A DNA stretch of 64,000 nt from Augochlora pura (Eukaryota > Arthropoda > Insecta > Hymenoptera > Halictidae). Position numbers and translations under genes: made by a program. The notes beneath the pieces are model-generated. The model made no database searches and had not been told where the DNA came from. It saw nothing but the letters and a program-made list of their open reading frames with translations. The stretch spans positions 27,093,640 through 27,157,639 of the forward strand of contig NC_135781.1 of the NCBI RefSeq assembly GCF_028453695.1, in the 5' to 3' direction. Every line of letters starts with the position of its first letter. Within the stretch, counting starts at the first letter, position 1. This document shows, piece by piece, positions 10,693-22,480 of this stretch.

Positions 10693-12540
10693 TCAATAAA
10701 TAACATAGCCAAATGCTTCGCTATCCCACCAGCTTATTTCAGCATCAAATACAGCAAAGCGAGATTTCATCCGATTCGACCAAGTGTCTCCGATGATCCA
10801 TGAAGATCTCCAACACCGTAGAGACCACTGCGCGCCACCGAATGTTTCCAATCTTCTCGATCGATTAAACGTTCTTGCGGGGCAGGATTCATCGCAGGGT
10901 AACGGTCGCGTGGGCGTTCTTCCTAAGGTCGTGGCCAGGACGAGAGAATCAAGTTTCCGCCGCGGAAGAATCGACTGTGTAGGGAGTCCGGTGGCCGCGC
11001 GGCGCCGATTCAATTCGGTAAATAGGTAATTTCGAAATGAAAAGCGCAGCCCGGCTGTATTTGCCGCGGCGAGCGATAAAAGTGGGAATCTGGAACGGGT
11101 ATCTGGATATGAGGTACGGTGATTGTCTGCTCCCGGGGCTTTCGCTCGTCCCTCCCGAGGAACGCCCTTTAATTTCCGGGACAATGCGGGGGAAACGGAC
11201 CTCCGCGTCGCGACGAACATCTCCAATAAAAGGATATTTATGTACGTGGAAATTTTGCTTGGAAAGTGTGTGAGAGAGAGAGGTCGTTCCCCGCCGATCC
11301 TCTCTCTCGATTTTCGGCGTCCCGTGCTTGCGTCAGCTTCTTCCCACCGCCGTCCCATTAATTCTCCCATCGAGCTTGGACATCTTTCTTTCTATTAGCG
11401 GTCCCTCGTCGACTCCTATTCAGCCGAAACGACTCGCGACTTCGTAGTTCATCAACTTCGGACACGTATAACTTCGGAGCGAACCAGTTCCGCGCATTAA
11501 AACTTGCCATTAACGACATTTTCAATATCTGCGAGAACATGGCGCGAAGGTTTGGAAAATATTTCCTAAGGTAAACTTTAACTGGTAAAAATTTAGAAGT
11601 TTTCTGAATCAGTGAATAAATTGTAAATATTATTCTCCTCTCGTTTAATTTGGCAGGCAAGCTTTTCTGTCAGGAGTAATATAAAACCGACTCGCAGCGA
11701 TCAGGATAAAAATGCGATGGACGCGTCCCGCTTGCCAGGCGTTCCGCGGCCGCGCCGTACCCGTTCGCTCTTAAATTCGCGTCGAATTATGCAGATTCCT
11801 CTGTTCGATCATCGCCCGGCGAAATATAAATCGCGAGCACTCTCCGAGGCCAATCGATTTCGAATAAGCGAAACGGAAAGTGTAATCTCGCGCGTACCGA
11901 CGCCGGCTGATTATTATTCCGACGCGGCGTTTCGCGGAGAGTTTTACGATCGTCGAAAGCCGCGTGTCTCTTTTGGCTCGGCTCCGCCACTTAATAAAAT
12001 GGAATCCGTCGAAAGGTCGCTTTCGAGCTCGACTCGTATCGACGTCCGTAGCACCGGGTTCCACCAGTTTCTGGGCGGAGACCGCGTTTTTACGAGTGCC
12101 GCGCGAGCTACGCCATGAATAGAAACGCCCGGTTTTTCGCGGCCGCGCGGATACCACCGCGGACAAATATTATTTCGCGGGTTTCTCCGGCAGAGAAACA
12201 ATTTCGGCGAAGGTGTCGACGCGGCCCGCGCTCGCGTCGTTACATTCAATTTTTGCCAGGGCAATCTGTTAGGGCGCATTAACTGTTCGTTAACGTCGCC
12301 CTCCCTACCATCATAATGGACACCGCGTATTCAACAGGGTGTTTTGAATTATTCAGCGGGCTAAATTAATCCCAATTACCGGGCGGCACGCGCTGCCGGA
12401 CTGTAATTATTTAGAACCGTTGTTTGCTGTTTATGACACGCGTGTCGACAACCGTCGCGCGGTAGGCCACGGTTTGGTCATTTTTAACCGAACGTCAAAT
12501 CTTTCATGGAGGTACTTCGCCGTTGTGTGAATGGAAAAAT
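10693..12540. other. Long CpG-rich non-coding block
   Basis: Holds the 225-codon minus-strand frame 10693-11370 and several overlapping frames on both strands (11123-11398, 11717-12118, 11771-12166). All are rich in Arg, Ser and Pro, overlap one another, and show no domain, signal peptide or repeated codon preference. I read them as open by composition. 12330-12349 carries an ACAGGGTGTTTTG word resembling transposon ends. Confidence 0.45.
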
Positions 12541-12659
12541 TGTTAACATTGCGCAAGACAGAGTTTTATAGCGAACAACTTCTGTGTGAAGATATTTTTC
12601 GTGGTTTTATATTGCTTCGAGATACGGTCTCAGATAGCACAAGGCTGTCTTTAACACGT

Positions 12660-13005
12660 TTTTAAGATGTCTGGGTGTTCGAAATTCTAAGCGTTTTGCT
12701 TTGTTACATAGGACGTTTATAAGACGTTTATAGGACGTTTATAGGACATTGGAGACGTTTTAAAGATGTCTAGTGTACGACATTCCGCATGTTTTTAAGA
12801 AGTGTGTTGTGGAACATCTGTTTTAGGACGTGTTTAAGACGTCTTAACGACGTCATAAATTGAACGTCTTTTAATTTCTGAAATAAGACGTCTTGGAGAT
12901 GTACATTTTAGGGCGTAGGATGTTCAATCCTAAAATAGACGTGAAATAGTTTAATCTTAAAATGTACGTGAAATGGACGTCTTTAAGACGTTCATTGTTT
13001 ATTCC
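12660..13005. repeat. ACGTC/AAGACGT-rich degenerate tandem cluster
   Basis: It begins with three exact 11-bp units of (G/A)GACGTTTATA at 12711-12743 and continues for about 260 bp as degenerate variants of AAGACGTC, GGACGTTTA, AAGATGTC and GACGTCTTTAAGACG. Many units are self-complementary around ACGT. The frames are closed throughout. The cluster sits between a CpG-rich block and a (TA)n run at 13033-13044. Confidence 0.75.
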
Positions 13006-13044
13006 ATCACCCAATCAGACGAAACACCCCGCATATATATATAT

Positions 13045-14250
13045 ACAAAGAGATTCATACCCATAAGTAAATAAATATAGAAAGAAACAAATTTATTCTA
13101 CAATTTGCACTCGAACGTTCAAAAGCACTCGGCACCTATGATTCTGTCCCGAAATTCTCTCCACGCAGAAAAACTCGGTCCCAGTTCCCGATCCATCCAC
13201 CTCGTCGAGCACGTCTCAGTGTCTGTCCATTGCCCGCTATATCTACTTATCGGCACTAGCAATCCTCGCGGCTCAATTTTCTGAAAAACCGGAGGAGGCT
13301 TGTATCAACCTCCAATTCCACGTCCCTCCGCTTCGCGGCGGTGTACCGCGAGAAATCCTGTCTGCCCCGTAACCCTGGCTGCGGCTCGCATAAAAAAGAC
13401 AAGCCGCTCGCGAGTGTCTCGAAATTGATCGACAGCGTGGCGAGGCCGCGACAGCGCAGAACCGATACATCGATGGGGAACAGTTTTTTTACGCGGTCGC
13501 GGCAACGAAATTTACGTTCGCCGGATTCACGGCCGGGCCCGGGCTCTCTCCTCCGGGCTGCATAAAAAATGATGGGGCCGTACGGTTATGGGTAAAGTTC
13601 GCGAGAAGGATGCCACTTTGTTCGCGAGTTCCTCTTGTAACAACGTTACCCACCGGCTCGCTTTTTCCTCTTCGTCTTCCTCTCCTAAACCGTCTTCTTC
13701 TCGCCGCTATACATCGAACTTCCGCTCTCGCCAGGACGGCAGCGCCAATTTCCGCACGAGCGGCTCCTCGGCCGCGGAAAAAGTTCTTCCGGAACCGCCG
13801 CGGCTTCGTGGGACACGTAGTCTCTGTCTTCGAGAGCGCGGACGCGCGCCGTCAAAGCGAACGAGATCGGTGGTTCCACTGCTCTCGGAAACGTGCCGAA
13901 GACGTAGAGGCAGCGCTGTATACGACGTTAAGAACCGTGACCCGGTTTACGATGAGAGCATCGCCAGCCCCGTGCTCTCTTACCTATGGGTGTCGACGGC
14001 CGGTCATCCAGCCGGGTATGCTCATGGCGACGCGCGCGATGCGTATCGTACGCGGAAGTATTTTTTTATATTTTCTCCACGGCGATTCTGTATCGTCGAT
14101 GGTGTCCCGATACGGGAGTTTTGTCGTCGGCGACTGGTTGGTGGGTCATTTTGTTTTTATCGTTTTTTGAGGTGGTGTTTAATCAGGACTGGGAAAAATC
14201 GATTTCGAGTGGGGTATGAATATTTTTATTTTTTTATGTAATGTAGAATT
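13045..14250. other. CpG-rich block with long compositional frames
   Basis: The overlapping plus-strand frames 13588-14241 (217 codons) and 13610-14170 (186 codons) cover the same DNA in different phases. The first has a Ser-rich patch from a TCTTCCTC-rich stretch. No domain was recognised in either. The composition drops to AT-rich after 14200. Confidence 0.4.
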
Positions 14251-14763
14251 TGACATGTTGACTTGAGATTGGTGAAATTTAATTCTACTTTATTTCTTTT
14301 ACGTATAAAATTTCGTCGTTTTGCAGTAAACGAAACCTTGGTTATAACTAGTTTTATTCATTTAATATTACAATGAAACTTACAGCCAGTACAAAAAGAG
14401 GGGTTGAGCACCTAAAATTAATTAAAAACAAACATTTCTTTTAATACTGCATTAGCAATTTACTTTATATTAAAAATATAATCGTGCATGAAACACAAGG
14501 CAAAAAGAAAAAAAAACAGAAAAGTAATTACAGTTTAATCAATTTCTTCCTCATTCCTACTCAGTACGATCCCCTTTTAAAAATCTTCCATCTAAAACAA
14601 ACGTCACGTTATTTTACTATAGAACAGGTGTTACAGATTGTAGTGCTATTTGAGTGTCCTGACAATTAATCCTACCCTCCTAAAACAGAACCGTGTTATA
14701 AAATATCACAGTGTAAAACAACTACCTATACTGCGCATCTAACAAGTCCTCGCTATAAATACA
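14251..14763. other. AT-rich non-coding stretch
   Basis: AT-rich, with A-runs near 14500-14520. Nothing recognised. Confidence 0.45.
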
Positions 14764-15780
14764 TTATCCATGTAATACACTCAAATACAACTCCCAGTTC
14801 TTTCCTCTTTCTATGAGCGTCTGCCATTCGCGTAAGCTCAGCGCCATCAAATTCACCGAAACGCACGCTGAACACACATACGGGAACGAAAGCAAGTCCT
14901 TGGGCAAACAACGCGGGCGGCACGTCAAAGGGCCGGTCAGCAAACTGTCGATAACAAAAAACGAGTCGACAACCCTTTCCGTCGTAACGTCAGTTTCATA
15001 TTTACCCGTGCGGCCCCTCGGAATCGGAGAACCCGGAAGGCTCGCGACGGCGGGGGAGACGAAAACATCCTGATCCCCAAGGTGTCCCATGGCGGCCGGG
15101 AGTACCGTCAGTCTCGTTTCGGCCAGGTAACCGAACCGTTCGGCCGTAACTCTGTGCGACGCGAGGACGCGCGCGATATCGAGTGGGCCATATTTTATTC
15201 GATAAAGCGACGGGATCGCCTCTCGCGCGCCACGGGACACCGCTTCTGCCGGCCCGGGGACAGCTGAAAATCTTGACAGCGGCGACGCGCGTAACGTTAC
15301 CCGGTTTTATTCCGCCTGTTTCCTCGTTTTCTACCTTTTTCGGTTGCTCGCTTCGTGTTCGACGCTCGAAACGATCCGGGGGCCGGGGCCGCGTTACCGA
15401 TACCGCGGCGATATCCGTGTTTCCGCGGGTATAACACGAGCGAAACTTCTGCCGTCGGGGAAGTTCCCGGGAAGCGCGTCTCCTTTTTCCGTCTTATTGT
15501 GTTTGAGTCGGTTTCGAGCTCCCTGGGAACTTGTTGCGCGGAGGATTCGAGCCGAGTCCGGTGAGTAATACAAGTTTTCGTATTGAATTAATGAAAAGCC
15601 GTGCAGGCGCCGTATGAATACCGTGCGCTACCGCTACGGCAACCGAATAAATTCCCCATTCTAATTTGTAACCGACCGTCGCCGTCTTATCGATGCTGCG
15701 GATCTAATCGAGGACCGGCTCGAAGGAGCGGAGGAAACTTAACCCGTTACCCGGCGCGATTCAAAAATCAATGCAATCAT
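14764..15780. other. CpG-rich block with a 158-codon minus-strand frame
   Basis: The minus-strand frame 14764-15240 starts with ATG and has a fairly even amino-acid make-up, but no domain, signal peptide or splice boundary was recognised, and plus-strand frames at 14813-15073, 15082-15267 and 15183-15434 are open over the same DNA. I do not call it a gene. Confidence 0.4.
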
Positions 15781-16031
15781 TGGGGTTTCTGTTTTAAGCT
15801 TGTTTTCATTATTATTATGTATTTAATGTATAATATTTAATTTATGTATATAATATAATGTATGTTAATAATAGAAATAATGATAATGCAATCATTATCA
15901 TTACTATATATTTATAAATATATTGGTTCTTACATTTTCGAGACATTGACCGAATGGACTACTGTAAACATAAAAGAACGTAATATTACAAACTTAATTA
16001 AAAAACCTAATATTACGAAAAAATCTCTAGG
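15781..16031. other. AT-rich stretch
   Basis: ATATAAT-type low complexity with no supported element. Confidence 0.45.
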
Positions 16032-16295
16032 AATCTGGTATTAATGGATTCCTGAGATCATTTGAAACAACTTTTTCCGTAGCGAAAATGCAATCCACAA
16101 CATTGTTTACGAATTATCAACGAAAAACAGTAACCAATGAAAGCCGAGGTCGGCTGGCGCCAATGAATCTCAACTGAACTCGCCTCTCATTGGTCAGTAT
16201 TTTTCGTTAAGTCCTCGTTAACAACGCCTCCGAGAAAATTTTTGTAAAGGAAAACGTTGTTTCAAATGACCTCAGGAATCCGCCATTTCCAGATT
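16032..16295. mobile_element. CCAAT foldback MITE, copy 1
   Basis: The left arm starts GGATTCCTGAGATCATTTGA at 16046; the reverse complement of the right arm starts GGATTCCTGAGGTCATTTGA (ending at 16281). Matching continues inward, with small differences, through AACAACKTTTTCC, the GTTWACGA region and ACCAATGARAGSCGAG. The outer words AATCTGG (16032) and CCAGATT (16289) extend the inverted repeat. The two halves form a nearly complete hairpin. Related copies lie at 20562-20822 and 53016-53344. Confidence 0.85.
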
Positions 16296-16740
16296 GTTAA
16301 ACAGCCTGTATATCTGTGTCCTAAAAGAAGAACAATGGCGGGCATTGGGTTAATAGAACCGACGACGGGAAGTTCGTTGCTCGGCGCGCCGACCGTGATA
16401 TCGAAAGTTCCAACTGTTTTTCTCCCTCTTGTCTAAAAGACAAACTGCAGTTCCCGAAACTCGTCCTTGTTTCGTTGACCGGAGTTACTTTTGCTACGTT
16501 TTTTAACGTGCGCGAGAAAACGTAGACCGTGATCTACGTGTTTGCACGCTCCTCTGAAATTTATTCAAATCTATTGGTTTAGTTTCGGATGGGAATATCG
16601 CGCGCGAATGTTGTTCGTTCAAATTATTCGATCGCGTTTATGTGTGCCGAAATGGTAATGCGGCTTGTTTTATTCGACAGAGTAACAGTTATCCACGTCA
16701 TTGTTTTTCAATTGCGCGAAGCTTGACGAAGCTCACTTGA
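16296..16740. other. Mixed non-coding stretch
   Basis: Moderate GC. CAGCCTGTATATCTGTGTCC at about 16302-16321 resembles the outer end of the foldback family and may be a further part of copy 1. Nothing else recognised. Confidence 0.4.
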
Positions 16741-17340
16741 TTTAGATCATTTTCAAAATATTTCCGTTATTAGAATAAATTTATAAGAAATATTTTCCAA
16801 TTTATTTCAAATTTATCTAGTTATTTGAGTTATTTCAATTTATTGGAAATAGTTTTAATCATTCTGACTTCAACCATGAAAGTGTTAACGAATTTCTTAA
16901 TCACTATAAAAATATAGACACGCGACTTCGCGAAAAAATTTAAATACAAAGATGAATTCAGCACAGTATTTCTTGAAAAATGTAGAATAATTATATTATT
17001 ATTAAAATTTATCTTATGCATATTATTAATAAAATTTATCACATGTATATTATAATTGTGCCATTAAAAAAGTGTATCATAATTACGCTCTTAACACGTC
17101 GACTGTCGTATCACTCATACGTGGATTAATTTTAATGCGATTAACTTTATTAAAATTCCCAAGTGATAAGAATTTTTATTCAATTTAATAGAATTAAATT
17201 TTTATTTAACTAAATGAAATACTTCAACTTCATGAAATAATTCAGGTTTTTAGTGCGACCATTATGATGTTAAAATCGGTTTCATCTGAGATGAAACGCG
17301 CGACAGCACACGTGACATCGATGTAAAATTTAAGTCATTA
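16741..17340. other. AT-rich non-coding stretch
   Basis: AT-rich. A TTAACACGTCGACTGTCGTA word at 17091-17110 resembles a TTAA-type element end, but no partner end was found. Confidence 0.4.
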
Positions 17341-17945
17341 TTTCACAGCTACCGTACATTTGTTTGTCTCTCTGACATTTCTCTGATTCCCGCGGGAAAG
17401 GTTCTCCGCGCGAAACCGTTTGTCAGATTGACTCCGTGTTTACTTTAATCAGAAAGATTTGACGTGCCGCGCGACGATCCTTTTATCGAAAATCTCGCGT
17501 CGCGTATAAATCACAGTGGATTTTCGCCGGCTCCGTAGAAACGGCGCGCAATTTTCGTTTGGGGGAGAGACGTCCGTTCCTTTTCGTAACGACAGAAAAG
17601 AGCGTGGCTGCGAGACAATCCCGCGATCTCATCGCGATAAAAGTGCATTGTCCCCGATGCACTCGGCCCGCGAACAAGTAGAACGCGGGTGGAGGAGCGG
17701 GCCCGGCCGGCTCCCGCAATTACGGCGCCGGGTACGCGAATTTTTCTACGACGATCGCGCGTCGCGCAATTTGAACGGCTACACGTGCAATTATGCCGTG
17801 CCGTGACAAAGGCGATCGCTGTCCTTTTTCCACCGGCGGCTCGTATTAATCATTCGCGGTTTAACCGATCCGCCGGCCGCCACGGGATATCTCCCGCGCA
17901 TCTGTTAAAGCTTCGTTACCGACAAAAAGAACCATCCATTTAACA
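17341..17945. other. CpG-rich non-coding block
   Basis: Frames on both strands overlap (17483-17719 minus, 17516-17806 plus, 17689-17943 plus). No domain in any. Confidence 0.4.
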
Positions 17946-18225
17946 TTTTTCACTTATTACTATTTGTTCTTTTATTTAACGTTTCTTTAACACAGATTTT
18001 TCCTTTTAAAATTCCTGAAATCATGGAAATATTTCTGTGACAAGTTTATAAACTTCTTTGCCAAACATAATGTTTCGTATTTTATCATAAAAATCGTAAG
18101 GATTATAAATAAATCTGAGGTCTTCTTGGTACGAAATAATTGTTCTATAAATAAATATAATTATAGATTTCTTTAAAATTGACGATAAATTCCTTGACGA
18201 TTAAATTGCTAAAATATTTCTAATC
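17946..18225. other. AT-rich non-coding stretch
   Basis: Nothing recognised. Confidence 0.45.
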
Positions 18226-20380
18226 GAGCGAGAATGGGAAAATTAACGCCTCCGAAAATAACTCCGCAAAAACGTGCCGAAGAAGACAGATCATTAAAAA
18301 ATGGTCCGCATGAATTTGATAAAAAAAAAGGCAAACGGGCGTCCGCAATCATTTGCGCGGAGTTTCGAATATTTCCGAGCTCGCTGGCTACGCCGTCAGC
18401 CGGAATCGCGCGTTAAACCAATTGTTATTCACCGGGCCGGTCGACGGTCTCGCGGAATAACCGACGCGCGTGTTATACGGGAAATTTGTTAATAATAATG
18501 CGGCCATAGACGCGTGATATAAACTTAATGACCACGCATACATAATCGATCCCGCGGCCGTGAACGGCCGGTTGTTTCGGGATAAACAGCGATCGTCGCC
18601 CGGAATAGATTATCGTGGATCGCGCGCGGCTCGTCCGCTCAAGCGGCCCGGGAACAATTGAAAAATTTACCTAAATTCTCGCGATTTATTTCCTTCGCAA
18701 AATGCTCGTTAATACGTCACGCAGGAAATCTCTCGTATAAAAGCACGGCGAAGAAAATCCCCGGGAAACGAGGCTCGTTACCCGCCGCGTTCGACTTATT
18801 TCGCGTTTTAATTTCGCGCGATTGTTGTTCCGGCAAATATGCGAACGCGATGAACAACAAATATTCATAAATTTCAATAGCGTTTCCCTGCGCATTTCTA
18901 CCGTAGCCTTGTTTGCTTATGGCATTTGATGGTTTGCGAACGTTTATTCTGACTACGCGGAGGTAGACGCAATTTAGTAATGTTTCGAATTGCACGATGC
19001 GAAGAGAGGATTTTCTTTTTAATACTGCCCGTGTAAACGCGTGTATGAAAACGCCATTTGCAAAAGCTTCCCTCTGTGCGTTTATGACTGATTTTAGCGG
19101 TCGAATGTTACGCTGTCGCGAAGTAAAAACGTACTAATGTCGCGAAATCAGGTGACATTCGAACAGCCTGATTTTGGATAACTCGAACGATCAATGGAAT
19201 GGTTTTTCATTTGAACGATTCGTAAAGATAATTCGAACGAAATAAATCGACGAAAGGTGAAAGCCACTGTTCTGTAGAATAGTATTTTATCTGTTAGTCT
19301 CTATATTGTATCTGTTATACCAATGAAACGTCGCCTAGCTTCCGATTCTTCAGCAACGTGACAACTTTCCGCTGGTTTCGCGTATCCCTCTGTCGCGTCG
19401 AGTGCCGGCGACGCGTAAAAAAGAAAGGAAACACCGTGCCGAATTTATAATCGGCCACTTCTGACCCGATTCCCATCGGCGGTCGATATGAAATATTTAT
19501 AATGATCGGGATCGCGCGCAGCGATATCGAATGTTAACACGGTAACCGGCTATATATCATTCGGCCGCCGCCGGTTCTGCTCCTTTTTGTCCGTAGGTTC
19601 GCGTCGCGTCGGTTCCCCAGGCGCGAACCGCGCGGCCGAAATCGAGATGGAAAACAGTTTACCGAAACAAAAACTACAAAAAACGAGCGCGGACGAATAA
19701 CAGTGTATGGTTTTTTTCACCCCCGAAGAGATGAAAGCCGTCGATACGGGTTCGCGCGGCCGCGCTGCTCACACCGACGCGGCGCAATTGATACCCGCCG
19801 CGAAAAACGAGCATGTGGAAATCGCGTCGACCGGGAGGGGAGGGTGGGGGGGGGGGCGCTCCCTTTTGTGAATAAAAGATCGTTGAGCGTTCTATCAGCA
19901 ATTACCGGATCCCGAACGGATGTTAATGCTATCGTCGGAGATCGCCGAAAGGGATCGGGCAACGATTCCCAGCGCAAAAGCTCTCTGTCCGTGTCCGACG
20001 CGAAACAGTGGAAAACAACGATAAATTCGGCTCCGCGCGCCGACGATATTTCTTTCCCGAAACAACGCTATACCGCGCCGTGTATAGCCCTCTACTCGGT
20101 CACTTTTTTCATTCGCGGCTCCCGCGAAATATGCTGAACGTTAGCACGCGCACCGTCCGCATTTTGTTTCGCCGACTATCACCGCGGTCGCGGCGATTTA
20201 TTAACTGCGATTACTCCTTTTTATAAAAATGTTCGCCAAGGACGCGTGCTCTTGCGGCATTAGATCCTGCGGCCGTGAATAGCAGGTGTGAAATTTAGTC
20301 GATATCGGTAGAAACGTCACGTGGTATTGTGTGACGGTCGGAGAGTTTGCGTGGGTTTATTATTTCGAATCTGTTGGAGA
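18226..20380. other. Long CpG-rich block with a G-run near 19847-19856
   Basis: More than 2 kb of CpG-rich sequence containing TTAATAA and TTTATTA words. Frames 19703-20137 (plus, 144 codons) and 19717-19977 (minus) overlap and look compositional. The G-run near 19850 makes a minus-strand poly-Pro patch in one frame. Between 19140 and 19260 there are scattered TTCGAAC words. Confidence 0.4.
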
Positions 20381-20561
20381 GGGGTCAGTGGAATATATTA
20401 CAATAATATATTGTAATATATTATATATAGTACATAATAGTATATTGTAATATATAAAACATAGTATATTATAATATATTGTATACATATATATTAAGAT
20501 AGATAAACACATAGATAAGTAGATGGAGAGAGAGAAAGAGAGAGGAGGGGAGAGAGAGAGA
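20381..20561. repeat. (ATATTATA)-type low complexity followed by a GA tract
   Basis: AT-only words such as TATATTGTAATATATTATAT fill about 20395-20500. A nearly pure purine GA tract occupies about 20524-20562, directly next to the left end of the foldback MITE. Confidence 0.85.
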
Positions 20562-20822
20562 GTCCCAAAAGTTCTTCGAAGTACTGAAATGAGAGATTCC
20601 TGTAATCATTTGAAATAACTTCTTCCTTAGCGAAAATGCAATCAGCGCCTTTGTTTACGAGTTACTAACAAAAACCACCGACCAATGAGAGACGAGATCA
20701 GCTGACGCGAAGCGGTCAAACCAATGAGCTTAACCAAATTTCATCCGGTCATAGGTTCGGCCTCTTCGCGCCAGCCAAGCTCGCCTCTCATTAGTCAGTA
20801 TTGCTATGGAAAAAGTTACTCC
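20562..20822. mobile_element. CCAAT foldback MITE, copy 2 (right arm deleted internally)
   Basis: The left arm holds AGATTCCTGTAATCATTTGA, AACTTCTTCCTTAGCGAAAA and ACCAATGAGAGACGAG. The right side retains CTCGCCTCTCATTAGTCAGT and GCTATGGAAAAAGTTACTCC, but compared with copy 3 about 45 bases between these words are missing. The centre has CGCGAAGCGG and CTTCGCGCCAGC words as in copy 3. The outer left word GTCCCAAAAGTT matches GTCTCAAAAGTT of copy 3. Confidence 0.8.
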
Positions 20823-21323
20823 ATGTTTATTACTATAGTCAAAAGTGTGCAGATTTAATAGCGTCCACAAACATCTTATTTCTTCTCCGTAAATGTCCAA
20901 AAGGCGTTTTCGATGGAGGAAGGAATAAAGAATAAATTCCTGTTATTTTTTCATACTATAATAAGTTGTTCTTTGTTCGTTGTACAAGAAATCTGAGCTG
21001 CATGGTATTATTCTCGATGTGACGAGATCTTCTATTTGCAATATCCCGAGGAGACGAATTGAGCTTCTTCATCCGGACGACAGAAAACCAATCTTTGTAT
21101 TATATTAGTCGGCGGAGATGGGCTTCAAATTACAGGTGATCGATGGTCTCGTATTTTAGACAAGATTGCGTGTTGTATCAAGTTCCGATGCAGTTAACCT
21201 GTATCGTCTGATTTGGTCAGAATGCGCGAAATATTTGCGGAATTGTAAATACTTGTACAATTTTCCTATTTTATCTTCCGTGAATTATAGTAAAAGAATC
21301 TATCGATACTTCTTTAAATTAAT
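20823..21323. other. AT-rich to mixed stretch
   Basis: No supported element. Confidence 0.4.
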
Positions 21324-21525
21324 ATTTGAACCGCCTATTTTGAGAGTGACTTAAGTCCATTTCTACTGAAATTGAAATACTTGAGAGTTTTAATTTGAAA
21401 AAGAAATTCAAAAATATGTATACAGTGAATGTATGTACAACTAATGTATCACGCTGCTTAAGTATACTAAAGAGACTTAAAATTATAATATCTATTGAAA
21501 TAATAGCAGTTATTAAATTAACAAT
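21324..21525 (+). repeat. Dispersed repeat family C, copy 2
   Basis: GAACCGCCTATTTTGAGAGT, GACTTAAGTCCATTTC, ACGCTGCTTAAGTATACTAA and TATTGAAATAATAGCAGTTA align in order with copy 1 at 4281-4447. A longer spacer between the second and third blocks makes this copy about 35 bp longer. No coding potential. Confidence 0.6.
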
Positions 21526-21985
21526 ATACAGGCTATTGCAGAATCAGTTTGGTAGAATATTTAATCGAATATTTAACCATAGATGACCGCCTTCCATTTT
21601 TCGATCATAAGTGACACCACTAAGTTGAAGGTGACTCAAAATAAAATCCTAATAATCAAAATATTATTTATTATATCCAAAATCGAAAATATGAAATACA
21701 ACATAAGATAGAAGATCAAGAAAAATCTCAATGTTTTGTACTTATTTTCACGTTTATAGTCCATTTGTAAATGATATCGTATCACCAGCAACTCCATGGG
21801 ATCATTCTAAATTTAAAAGACCGGAAATATAGTATAGCAACAATAATCGTAGTCATCAAGTGCATTCGTGAGGTATGTGACTGCTAAAGGACTCGCAAAA
21901 AGGGAATCGAATAACAACGAGTGAGCGAATTCGTACAGGCGATAATGTCACCACGCGTCATCGGCGCATTGTGGCCTACTTCCGG
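21526..21985. other. AT-rich stretch
   Basis: Contains AAGTGACACCACTAAGTTGA near 21608, reminiscent of the AAGTGAC block of family C, but too short to call. Otherwise nothing recognised. Confidence 0.4.
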
Positions 21986-22062
21986 TGTGCATACGGCCTT
22001 CGTACAGCCTACATACAGTCTACATAGAGCCTACATACGGCCTACATACATCCTGCATACGG
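21986..22062. repeat. 11-bp minisatellite (CCTACATACGG), seven copies
   Basis: Seven 11-bp units in perfect register: variants of CCTACATACGG, CCTACATACAG and CCTGCATACGG. Translation in the open plus-strand frames gives pseudo-repetitive Thr/Tyr/His-rich peptide, an artefact of the array. Confidence 0.93.
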
Positions 22063-22480
22063 CGCGTATGCCACGCGAAAAACATACAAAGGACGAATCG
22101 ATCCGGCTCTCGGATTGACCGGTGGACCGTGCCGCGAGATTTATCCGTCCCCCTCCCCGCCTTCTCTCTCCGGCCCTTCCGATAATTTATACAGTGCAAA
22201 GGAAACGTGCACGAGAGAGCCATGGAAAAATGCCAATTGCGATAATTCAGACGTCCTAGTCGGTCGACACGCGTGGCCGGGCCACGGGGAGTGCCGGAAA
22301 GGGAGACGACACCGAGGGCGGAAAAGAACAAAGAGAACCAACGGGAAGAAAGAGAGGGAACAGACGGGCGGGTGGGGGTGACTGAGAGGAGAAAAGAGGC
22401 CATCCGGTCAAGGCATTTTGCGCACCGGCACAAAGTAATGGGGTTACGTTTAATTGTCGTTAGCAAGTACAGGTGTGCAA
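22063..22480. other. CpG-rich, purine-rich non-coding block
   Basis: GA-rich patches (AAGAGAACCAACGGGAAGAA) near 22330-22400. Frames on both strands overlap and have no domain. Confidence 0.4.

Noticed and set aside
10693..11370. 225-codon minus-strand frame
   Set aside because: No recognisable domain, Arg/Ser/Pro-rich, and plus-strand frames are open over the same DNA; expected at this GC content.
13588..14241. 217-codon plus-strand frame
   Set aside because: Overlaps a 186-codon frame in another phase, with no domain or splice context; openness is explained by composition.
14764..15240. 158-codon minus-strand frame with balanced composition
   Set aside because: The most protein-like of the long frames, but no domain, signal peptide or homologue recognised, and opposite-strand frames are open too.
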